A DNA stretch of 14,429 bases. Source: Tulasnella sp. 424 (taxonomy: Eukaryota; Basidiomycota; Agaricomycetes; Cantharellales; Tulasnellaceae). The position numbers were made by a program, and so were the translations under genes. The DNA lies in the NCBI GenBank assembly GCA_019633425.1, contig WSUB01000384.1:1-14429 (forward strand). Reading direction: 5' to 3'. Below the pieces are notes generated by a model, which was given only the letters and a program-made list of their open reading frames with translations, ran no database searches and was not told the origin of the DNA. This document shows, piece after piece, positions 8,101 through 14,429 of the stretch. The first letter of the stretch is position 1, and each line of letters begins with the position of its first letter.

Positions 8101-9901
8101 CTTTTGCGAAGAGTCTTGTCGGAACTGCGGTTACATATGCACTTTACGTCGTGGTTAGTCCACATGGCCAGTTATATGAAGGGTCAGGTCCTGACTACCT
8201 ACTATAGGTCATCTACAAACCGACCATGAAACTGCCCATGGGTCTATGGAACGTACTTCGTGGACCGTAGAAGGGAACGCCGATGCTGTTGTGGAAGTCG
8301 ATGGCCGCAAGTTTGCAGCACAGGATGATGGGGCCCCTCAGTTGTGTTCCTCGATTTGCCGTAGCCTCGGACGCCACGCGCACGTTGACTATTGTCGAAA
8401 TTCGAAAGGGCAGTGCCAGGAAGCAGAGTCAAAACACATCGATGTATCCATGCTACCTAATCCAGATCGATCAAAGGATTGGGTTTCCCATAAGCTCTTC
8501 TGGGCTCGTACAGGTTAGTTTTTCGCGCTTCGTTGTTGACGTGGCTGCCTGACACTATCGGCGACATCTAGGGTTCAAGGGTACGGTATTGGGCCTTGCA
8601 TAAAGACAGTGACATCCTAATCTCTAAGCTTCAGATCCGTATTCAAAAGATGAGCAAGCCGAGTTCGCACTTTGTGATGTCCAATGTGTAGGTGGGGAAC
8701 CTTATCAAACCCTGCGGTCCGATTAAGAGCTCGTTAACCGCCACTTACCAGGGCCCGAACACCAAGCCACCGCTACTGCGCCAGCGCGGCCGAGCTTTTG
8801 CACCCTTCCTATCTTTCATCCTGACTATCCCACAAACAGTCAGCCTCCCGGTAATTCGACCTACGTATCGGGCGATGGCCATTTGTTCGGCTGCCCAGAT
8901 CCAAACAGCCTCCGCCAAGCCTTCCACATTATCTTCGTTCTTGATAGGTACGTTTCCCTGTATTCAATTAGTCTAGCTCTTGGCATTCATGGTGTATGTC
9001 AGGTCCGGGTCCATGAACTCCACCGACCGGCGTCCACTTCAAGACCAACCAATGACTAACCGCATCACAAATTACAACGATAATAGATTCGGCGCGGTTC
9101 TTTCCGCTCTTCATAGATTCCTGATGGCTCGAGACTCGGGAGTGACGGGACCGCGACGAGACACGTATTCTGTCATTACGTTTGGGACTTCTGCGAACGT
9201 AAGGAGCCCTCCTATTAGTCTGATTGGTTGATACGCTTGTTCATCCTTCTTGTTTATAGACAAGAATATCAAACGATTCTACAAGTACTCCCGACCGGAT
9301 TTTGGACCGTCTGATAGAACTTCGACCTTTTACTTCTGCCGGGACGAAGTTCGATGCTGCCCTGAAGCAAACGCAGCAAATCATGACGGCGAACTGGTCA
9401 ACTGATCGGTAGGTCCATGTTTCCTTGTTACCACTCATCTGACCGAAACTGACTCGGCGATCAAGTTCCCCTCTCGTAGTCTTCCTGTCTGACGGACAGG
9501 GTCGCGTGGATGACAAGACCATTTCCGGCCTTTGTGATGCGGCAATAGCTAGGGGGTGCGAAGCTGACTCGTAATTCCGTCTCTGGATTATCTGATGGCG
9601 GTTTTACCTTTAGAAAACCCCTCTCGTTCCACGCTGTTTCTTTTGGGCGGGATTCTAGCTCCCAATCACTCCGTCGCATGGTCACAGTCGCCGGAAACGT
9701 TGTTCGGAACGCCCCACGAGGTCCGCTTGCGCCTGTGGTTCCTTGCAGCTATAGTAATGCTCGGGATACAGTGAGTAGGTGAATAATCCCAATGAATTAC
9801 AATGCTCACGTCGCTGGCTCTTGCAGATCCGCCTGACCGAGACGTTCATCAACATCGCGGATTCATTGAAGAAGCCCCGAGCTGCCCTCCTTCGTGCATA
9901 A
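1074..9901 (+). CDS. Giant VLIG/GBP-like GTPase with Cys-rich array and C-terminal VWA domain (2264 aa, 37 exons)
   Basis: Exons read by hand: 1074-1705, 1759-2173, 2229-2431, 2485-2745, 2799-2893, 2939-3539, 3595-3632, 3688-3893, 3955-4143, 4200-4408, 4465-4890, 4947-5389, 5447-5461, 5525-5592, 5645-5705, 5762-5889, 5953-6033, 6088-6125, 6177-6402, 6454-6478, 6531-6631, 6693-7147, 7208-7231, 7292-7430, 7491-7564, 7621-7752, 7820-7937, 7997-8153, 8208-8513, 8572-8580, 8635-8691, 8752-8947, 9003-9198, 9260-9408, 9466-9555, 9614-9770, 9827-9901. The total is 6795 nt, divisible by three, with one stop at the end. All introns are GT..AG, 45-67 nt. The start at 1074 is the first ATG in frame after the CT-rich leader. 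Weak points are the donors at 2432 (GTTCAA) and 2894 (GTCTTG); the donor at 9556 could instead be 9571, also in frame. From memory, Agaricomycetes carry uncharacterised large proteins ending in VWA that this resembles. The biochemical role is unknown. GTP binding, zinc binding and metal-dependent ligand binding are predicted from motifs. Confidence 0.88.
2229..3539 (+). other. Charged helical region, possible coiled coils (residues about 350-735)
   Basis: Exons 3-6 encode a mostly hydrophilic, helix-prone segment. Clusters such as VAKVERRCKEEEQEALEKS (exon 4) and LNDTARALAKSQIEQAEHEA (exon 6) are typical of coiled coils. A short Pro/Asp/Ser linker (exon 5, PDGALQGKTDTSQTSDPLGD) splits the region. 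No catalytic motif is visible. Dynamin-superfamily GTPases commonly use helical bundles for assembly, but here the helices precede the G domain, so any such role is inference. Confidence 0.5.
3595..4890 (+). other. Beta-rich, propeller-like region (residues about 735-1090)
   Basis: Exons 7-11 encode repeated short hydrophobic strands separated by turns: PVLTIYDVKPKS, TSVWALELSEDD, KALLIVDCPDKIRLWLFSL, QYVVAVDEQTRLVALAIT, ELCLVEVTGRVRVLMIPS, TPLYVKSSPDGTALVIVE, then KIFLMGFDVQKQRVISAAL. The periodic strand pairs, with motifs like SSPDGTALVIVEG and AVDEQTRLVALA, look like blades of a WD40-like propeller. The exact blade number is not clear and the WD signature is absent. A helical segment (about 1040-1085, ETRNAAKEIRTIHNSLIDCL) follows. 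The fold is inferred from hydrophobic pattern alone. Confidence 0.5.
4947..6402 (+). other. Dynamin-superfamily G domain, VLIG/GBP type (residues about 1095-1445)
   Basis: After a lead-in ending PVKVVSSMG, the P-loop reads G-E-Q-S-V-G-K-S (1240-1247), with YSLNHLVDSSFAGSAVRTTE behind it. Here RTT (1264-1266) fits the switch I/G2 threonine and EGVW follows. VVALDFEG (1281-1288) is the G3 DxxG. Further on, DMLLVLFNTALSNLVIF and SIVIKD (KD at 1357-1358) match the place of the R/K-D G4 motif used by GBP-like proteins rather than NKxD. This order (MGxQSxGKS, RTTEG, DFEG, D-x-x-L, KD) is the pattern of VLIG, GBP and atlastin/RHD3 GTPases, which hydrolyse GTP and dimerise through the G domain. The catalytic residues look intact. 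The assignment to the VLIG/GBP side is by motif, not by alignment. Confidence 0.8.
6454..7147 (+). other. Linker and start of Cys-rich part (residues about 1446-1639)
   Basis: Exons 20-22 encode a helical linker (HRVSTLSDMLLAGLEYG), an acidic stretch (DHSDSNDTFYVGNDEAEIE), another amphipathic helix (MREFEDLADRLRNVVRL), and then the first zinc-type cysteines: CPAQCARC starting at 1590, and HLCTTPCEYGEEHDEPVPC. The exon 20 piece is only 25 nt. This stretch joins the G domain to the metal-binding array. No enzymatic motif is seen. Confidence 0.6.
7208..8691 (+). other. Cys/His-rich array of repeated G-x-H-x-C modules (residues about 1640-1977)
   Basis: Together with exon 22 there are about 40 cysteines between 1590 and 1976. 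A module of the form G-x-H-x-C-x(5-9)-C-x3-C recurs: GRHVCNPVFHLCGEAC (1644-1659), GEHACSAKVHQCGKPC (1680-1695), GRHACDSRMVCPVRC (1723-1737), GDHTC..FCEESC (1824-1842), plus a shorter QEHSCRRQC (1763-1771). The first two are nearly superposable. Spacing resembles, but does not match, NF-X1 type zinc fingers. Zinc binding is predicted. The module could bind nucleic acid or protein, and nothing here decides which. A 24-nt exon (7208-7231) and a 9-nt exon (8572-8580) lie in this part. Confidence 0.75.
8752..9901 (+). other. C-terminal von Willebrand factor A domain (residues about 2034-2250)
   Basis: HIIFVLDRSGSM carries the MIDAS D-x-S-x-S (D2042, S2044, S2046). Next comes RFGAVLSALHRFL, then a central strand DTYSVITFGTSA, the MIDAS threonine in SAGTKFDAAL (T2137), and the final acidic residue in VVFLSDGQG (D2167), followed by SFHAVSFG. 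All five metal-site positions are present, so divalent-metal-dependent ligand binding is expected. Intracellular VWA domains usually mediate complex assembly. The intron at 8948-9002 cuts within the codon after D2042. The chain ends at ALLRA and TAA. Confidence 0.88.
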
Positions 9902-9906
9902 ATAAA
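9901..9906 (+). promoter_or_regulatory. AATAAA polyadenylation signal
   Basis: A canonical AATAAA begins on the last base of the TAA stop codon (9899-9901), and an AT-rich segment follows. If used, the 3' UTR of the large gene would be very short. Confidence 0.45.
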
Positions 9907-10278
9907 TCCAATTAGCTTCATCATCTCTCTTATATCGCTTTTCTGGCAATGTTTACTCCACTCTCTACATCGACAATGAATTCCGGCTTCTTTGTATGTC
10001 TCGGGGCGCAATCCACCGGGGGCATCGAGTCCTCCAGCCACGTGGCCACCCTTCTCGTTCTACCCTGCGGGTTGAATCGTCAGGACCTTCGCTGGTCAGG
10101 ACGATTTCTCGACTATGTGGCGATATTATTCGCCTCTCCATCCACCACGCTTAAAGATCAAGGGCGTTGTGGGTCCGCTGGGAGTCCCCCTTGGCCTATT
10201 GGGAAATGTTCTTCATATGTCTTGTATAGATAGTCGAGTTACTCGCGACGGGTTCCCCATTGGGGGTTTTCGCGTTCA
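9907..10278. other. Intergenic, no gene seen
   Basis: This is the sequence downstream of the large gene. Open frames on either strand (for example 9949-10233 on the plus strand) lack recognisable protein character and splice context. It ends in GC-rich sequence next to the inverted-repeat element. Confidence 0.5.
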
Positions 10279-10372
10279 ATATCCAGCGTAGTCTCAGGGC
10301 CTCAGTCTGCCTGTCCTCCCGTTCGGGCACGGTCGGCTAGGCAGTCTGAGGCCCTGAAACTATATCCAGCGT
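10279..10372. mobile_element. 72-bp MITE-like element with 23-bp inverted ends and 11-bp target duplication
   Basis: The direct repeat ATATCCAGCGT occurs at 10279-10289 and again at 10362-10372. Exactly between the copies lies a 72-bp unit (10290-10361). Its left end AGTCTCAGGGCCTCAGTCTG.. (10290-10312) matches the reverse complement of its right end (10339-10361) at 21 of 23 positions. The middle 26 nt (10313-10338) is unique. Inverted ends abutting a direct repeat are the mark of a cut-and-paste DNA transposon insertion. An 11-bp duplication is in the range of Mutator-like elements, not hAT (8 bp) or Tc1 (TA). It is far too small to code for a transposase, so it is non-autonomous. Confidence 0.75.
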
Positions 10373-11466
10373 TCTATTCTGGCATCGCCGATCAGCAAAA
10401 GAGTAAAACCCGGGTTCGGTTCTTACCAGGCCCCTAAGACCGCTAAGGCCATTCAGACCCACCAGGACCCCCGTCACTACCCTACCGAAAAGATAGTCCT
10501 ACACCCCCGATTCTCGTGTCGTGCGTCGTGCCTGCCTTTTTCGGCAGTCCGGGGCACAGCGCATAATTGATCGTAGCGGCGCATGCGCCATTCCCCGACT
10601 CTACCTCAGTACCTCAATCCATCAGCATTAATATATATACGAAGGAAACAATTTAAGCGGCTCACTCGTCGCGTGAAAGTATCTCCCTGCGATAGCTCGA
10701 GACAATTAGGGGCGGAATTGGCAAAAATGCGTAGGCACAACAATTGGTGCAAGGCTTTGAAGTTCAATGGAGGGGTTAAGCTTGTAAATTATGAAGCAGA
10801 ACTCCACAATATTTACCATTTGCACGTGGATAGCGTAGCACCTCACCCTTGTCCAGCATCATATGAGCTTCCTCTTACAAGATGAAGTTTTCCCAATCAC
10901 CCTCTCCCATTGCTTACTCGGAACGACGACGGCGACGATGACAAGAAAAAGAATGACAACGCCAACACCGCCGCCGCCCACCGACAACACCGAAAATCCA
11001 CTCACAACCAACCGCTGGCCGAACTCAGCCATCCTCTGACGCCTCTACTGCATCAACCGGGCACGTGATGGGTCGGGCTCACATTGGCATCAGCTTCCGC
11101 ACAAAGAGCGATGTCGCCTGTGCCGGAATCAAACAGTTGGCCGGTGGGGGATTTTATATAGATAGTTTTTGTAAATAGAAAATAATGTAATTATTTTATC
11201 TAAATACACTATAGTTCTGTATACCCCAGACCGCGCAATGTCAACCAAAACTGCTCTTTGGCTTACTGGACCGCGGCGCGTGGAATCGCGTAGGGGACCT
11301 GATGTGACGTTACGGTCATATTTATCGTTCTTTTCCTTTTTTTTTGAAGCGAGTGCCGCGCGCGGAGAAACGTGGACAGATATTTGTTGCTCTGGGGGTT
11401 TAATTCGCCATGGAGGGCGTGGGGGGATGTTTCTTAGGTCGGGTTCGTATAGAGGATGCTGAATAG
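10373..11466. other. Intergenic, no convincing gene
   Basis: This region contains a GAC/GCC-rich stretch (about 10921-10990), a CACGTG at 11059-11064, and an AT-rich block (11150-11215, TATATAGATAG.. and TAATTATTTTATC) that could be a promoter, a terminator or transposon-derived. Open frames such as 10583-10885 (+) and 11129-11488 (-) have no recognisable motifs or exon-intron signals. I see no RNA gene. Confidence 0.5.
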
Positions 11467-11763
11467 GACTCTGAGGCACGGGGAACACGCCGATTTTTTC
11501 GAGGTGTAAGTCCTAATATCCGCGGGGAATCACCCGAGAGCCATTATACTGGTACCGGTGGTGGTTTTGGGTTTTGGAGTTCCCTTTTGAATTCCATCCA
11601 CACTTCCCTTCATACCTGGGCGGCCTACGCGTACGAGACTGACGACATCGCCGCTCTCCGAGCGGCCCACCACTTACAAATATCGATATCGAGCCAATCT
11701 AAAGCATCGAGGCTTACAATCCCAAATGGTTGTTCACCGCTCGTCATGTGGTACGCGTTATGA
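11467..11763 (+). pseudogene. Orphan 98-codon open frame without a start, possible gene relic
   Basis: An open frame bounded by TAG (11464-11466) and TGA (11761-11763) has no early ATG. Its middle reads like protein (HTWAAYAYETDDIAALRAAH). Shortly after, another frame gives AYNPKWLFTARHVVRVM (about 11712-11762) followed by a donor-like GTAATA. The switch from one protein-like frame to another without a possible intron suggests an old frameshift in a decayed exon. The family is not recognised. Chance cannot be excluded. Confidence 0.2.
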
Positions 11764-13208
11764 GGTAATAGCTAAAGAGGGGGTAGATACGGAAGACCAC
11801 TCCATTGGTGCGTTAGTTGAGCGGATAAGCCAGCCACGGGGTGGGAATTTCATACCTGAAACATGGGTACGTCCAGCCCGTCAAAACCCTCCTACTACGC
11901 AGAGTCGGGGATCGAAACAAATCCCGAGCTGGGTTAGAAGCATTTGGCCGTGCCGTGCCGGGCTTCCAAGTACTGAATGGAGAAGGAACGTTACACGTAT
12001 ATGTAATAGTTATTAAGCGAACCTCCTTCCATAAGTTTAAGATTTTCTCCAAGGCATCGGTTGTGACGATGAGGCGTTCATCTCACGGTTTCCAGTACCT
12101 AATCCGTATAACTTGCCTAGACCCCTTGCTGGAACCGTACTGACGAACCCTCCTCCACCCCTTAGACATTTTGACTAACACTTCGAGATAGCCGAGACTG
12201 AGCACATGAATGAATGTATATAATTAGGTACATGGGGCTGCGGTTAAGATGTTCCACAAGGTTATTGGACCATGTAACTGCTCCGCGAAAGGTATATAAG
12301 TAGATGTAGAGCAGTACATTGTACGGTAGCTATCGCTCTCTAATTGCAGTCTTACAGCCACTGAAGTAGAAAGTGTGAATGCTAACAAAGACTGACAGAA
12401 ACAAGACAACGGTACTTTTGCTGCGAGTCTTGCAAGGCGGCTGGCTACCTAATCGACTCGCCTTACATCGGTGCTCCTTATGAATAATCAAAGCAGGCAG
12501 GGCAACTTAGGAGGTAGGAAATAGATTGACAAGGCAAGGGGAAATCTATGAACAACATGCTGGGAAACATAAATAGTGGAAAGCAAAGGGGGGGGGGGGG
12601 GGGAAATAGAGAAAGCAATACCAATATAATCCGATGGCGAATTCAAAGAAGGAGCATAGGCCTTTTTGATTTCTAAGACCAGGAACCACGGCATAAGATT
12701 ACTACCTCATCTAATGTGTTAAGAATACATTGGGTTTCTGACTGAGATGTGCGCTACTGTGTTCCTTGGACACTTTGAGTATCTGGTAGTATGTGTCCGC
12801 GGGTTGCTATTACGGCCAAGCAACCCTTTTGTCGCCCGTGGGCGACGTTCCAAGTTCAAAGATCTGGGGGAGTAGAGGGAGTAGATATGAACAAACGTTT
12901 GAGCAAGCAAGACCAAAGCGAGATGCGACTTTTTGGTTTGGGTTTGGAGACCTGGTCGAGGGAAAAGAGGATCAAGTAAAGAGAGAAGTGATAAATCCAG
13001 CGAAAATGTAATAGAGAAGAAAGCGGGACGGAGGGCAGGAGCGATTTTTGGGGCGTCGAAACAAGCGTCGAATTCGAAAGCGAACAGGGAAGGGAACAAA
13101 TAGAGCCATCGCGAGATGGGAGACTTGGTCCACGCGGCCAGGAATCCGTCGACCGATCGGCATGCTTCCATGAGGCTCATCAACCCTCGCCTCTTCGAAG
13201 TACTCCAT
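11764..13208. other. Intergenic, no convincing gene
   Basis: Apart from the G run listed separately, this stretch has a TATA-like TATATAAG at 12293-12300 with no clear gene after it, and two overlapping minus-strand open frames (12719-13183 and 12972-13208) of hydrophobic, basic composition. Neither shows a known motif. The second starts with an ATG facing away from the right-hand gene, so a divergent minus-strand gene is possible but not supported. Confidence 0.4.
12588..12603. repeat. Homopolymer run of 16 G
   Basis: Sixteen consecutive G on the plus strand sit in purine-rich surroundings (AAAGCAAAG before, GAAATAGAGAAAG after). Such runs are unstable and their length may be a sequencing artefact. 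No gene lies over it. Confidence 0.9.
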
Positions 13209-13394
13209 CCTCGCTATCTCCCTTACAAGAGTTCCCTTTTGAACTCGTCTCCCCGTTAATCCGTCCCTATTCTATGATCCCCCTCCATACCATCGCAGTT
13301 CAACATCAAGAGAACAACATCCAATCATCTCGCACGACTGGGCAAGGCTCAACTATCATTCTCACTAATCGACCAATAACTTCGCACGTTTCAA
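13209..13394 (+). promoter_or_regulatory. Upstream region of the right-hand gene, with a short palindrome
   Basis: A perfect inverted repeat GAGTTC-CCTTTT-GAACTC lies at 13229-13246, about 150 nt before the start codon. It is followed by pyrimidine-rich sequence typical of a fungal core promoter and leader. The palindrome could be a transcription-factor site. The 15-mer that makes up most of it also occurs at 11577-11591. Confidence 0.4.
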
Positions 13395-14429
13395 ATGGCT
13401 CCATCCTGGAAATCCAAACAGAAATTCCTTCGCTTTGGGAAGAAGAAAAAGGATAAAGAGGTTCAAGACCTCCAGACGCTACCTTTGGAATCCGGTTCAC
13501 TCCATACCGATAGAGGGTCAGCAGTAAACATCTTGGACTCCAGGTTATAGTTAATGGCTAATACCTCGCCCCTGTGCAGATCATGGAAACTCACCGGAAT
13601 CAGGTGACAGTTGGAGGGATTTTCCAAGGCAGACAGAAGAGCAAATGCGTGCGGATGAAATTCACGTTTACGAAGGACCGGATGCTTTTACGACCATGGG
13701 CGAGCTGCTCAGTTACGAAGGTCAGAGGACGCCTCAAGGTCACTCGTATCAAATTCCTCGAACATCCGAAGGTTACGAACATGCCCAGCATTCAAGGGGC
13801 CAATCTATCAGGAGTCTGAGCACCGTATCAGCCACAGTACGAGGCCATAATAATGCATCCATAGTCAGGACGGCAGAGGAGATTGATTTGATGGTTCGGC
13901 AAAGTATGGCGAGCCGCGGCCAGCCGATCTCCGTTGTCATGATCGACCCCGTTGAAGTGCCACCAGTACCCCGATTACCTCAGCATCTAGAACGTCAAGA
14001 ACCAGAGACCGAATATGCCGTCCCACCTTTTTTCGAACCACCACCACCACCACCACTCGAATCCAGCTACACCGGAGACCCCGCGGTTATCCCACTTGTG
14101 GAATCTCCGATTTCATACGCCACACCGTTACCTGCCCCGCCACCTCCCATCTCCTCCTCAGCTTACACGGCTCCCCGCTCCTCCATCCGATCAGTTCCCA
14201 ATCGTTTCCGTGGCCCCTACTCCGAACGCTCCGAGCAGATTGAGTTGCCAGAGCCGAGTCGATCGTCTCATCCCATAACACCCGTCCGCGACGTCGTCCC
14301 ACAACCTCTCACGCCCATACAAAACATCATACTCGAACCCCTACAACCGCAGGAATCACACCATCCTGAATCCATAGAGATCCATGACGTCCGCGTGGAC
14401 GAGGGTCGAGTTCGTCGAAGCAGCACCGG
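13395..14429 (+). CDS. Partial gene: basic N terminus, then long Pro/Ser-rich disordered protein, runs off the right edge
   Basis: The start ATG at 13395 sits in CAAATGGC after a CT-rich leader. Exon 1 encodes MAPSWKSKQKFLRFGKKKKD, a strongly basic start that could bind membranes or nucleic acid. A long exon then stays open from about 13580 to the window end in one frame. It begins HGNSPESGDSWRDFPRQTEE, passes ELLSYEGQRTPQGHSY, a helical AEEIDLMVRQSMASRGQPIS and a hexaproline stretch (FEPPPPPPLESS, about 14026-14062), and remains Pro/Ser/Arg-rich. The join is uncertain. An 85-nt intron 13495-13579 (donor GTTCAC) keeps frame. The better donor GTAAAC at 13524 needs an acceptor near 13629. No transmembrane segment or catalytic domain is visible before the edge. 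The family is not recognised. Confidence 0.6.

Noticed and set aside
9556..9613. Alternative donor at 9571 adding five residues before the VWA strand KPLSFHAVSFG
   Set aside because: Also in frame, but the intron would be only 43 nt and it inserts polar residues before a core strand. The 58-nt intron is preferred.
11129..11488. Minus-strand open frame of 119 codons
   Set aside because: No recognisable domain. It ends in an AT-rich non-coding block and lacks a promoter-like context.
11901..11945. Minus-strand strings resembling tRNA A box (TAACCCAGCTCGG) and B box (GTTTCGATCCC)
   Set aside because: The two boxes are almost adjacent, leaving no room for an anticodon arm, and no acceptor or T stem pairs. 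At most it is a decayed tRNA-derived fragment.
12719..13208. Minus-strand open frames of 154 and 78 codons
   Set aside because: They overlap each other in different frames, are Leu/Ser/Pro/Arg-biased, and have no motif or splice support. Mentioned only as a possible divergent gene.
14015..14278. Open frame with a six-histidine run
   Set aside because: The CCACCACC repeat is the proline run of the real coding frame read one base off.
1..14429. CRISPR arrays, bacterial operons, rRNA genes
   Set aside because: No regularly spaced repeats, Shine-Dalgarno sites or rRNA-like sequence. The gene structure is eukaryotic.

Overview
The window looks like nuclear DNA of a filamentous basidiomycete, most likely an Agaricomycete. 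The evidence is a coding region broken by dozens of 45-67 nt GT..AG introns with CTNAC/CTAAC-like branch sites, micro-exons, CT-rich leaders before start codons, and no bacterial operon structure. The organism assignment is an inference from gene structure and protein style, not a database match.

Layout. Positions 1-390 hold two short minus-strand open stretches that may be the end of, or remnants of, a gene running off the left edge. Positions 421-718 hold an imperfect tandem duplication with a ~147 nt period. Positions 1074-9901 (+) are one very large gene. I joined it by hand into 37 exons that stay in frame for 6795 nt, giving 2264 residues and a TAA stop that overlaps an AATAAA signal. 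From 9902 to 13394 there is no convincing gene. This stretch contains a 72-bp transposon-like inverted-repeat element with 23-bp ends and an 11-bp target duplication (10279-10372), an orphan open frame (11467-11763), and a 16-G run (12588-12603). From 13395 (+) a second protein starts and runs off the right edge; it is basic at its N terminus and Pro/Ser-rich and disordered after that.

The main content is the large protein. In order it has: a disordered Ser/Thr/Pro-rich N terminus; a well-structured N-terminal module (about 115-295) with an acidic loop; a charged helical region; a beta-rich, propeller-like region (about 735-1000); a dynamin-superfamily G domain of the VLIG/GBP type (P-loop G-E-Q-S-V-G-K-S at 1240-1247, DFEG at 1285-1288, IKD at 1356-1358); a cysteine/histidine-rich zinc-binding-type array with about 40 Cys (1590-1976) built from a repeated G-x-H-x-C module; and a C-terminal von Willebrand A domain with an intact MIDAS (DRSGSM at 2042-2047). 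Large GTPase plus zinc-module plus VWA in one chain suggests a stimulus-responsive scaffold, possibly on membranes or in innate-defence-like signalling. That role is inference only. The P-loop is carried by a 15-nt micro-exon whose skipping would stay in frame, which suggests a possible splice switch for the GTPase.
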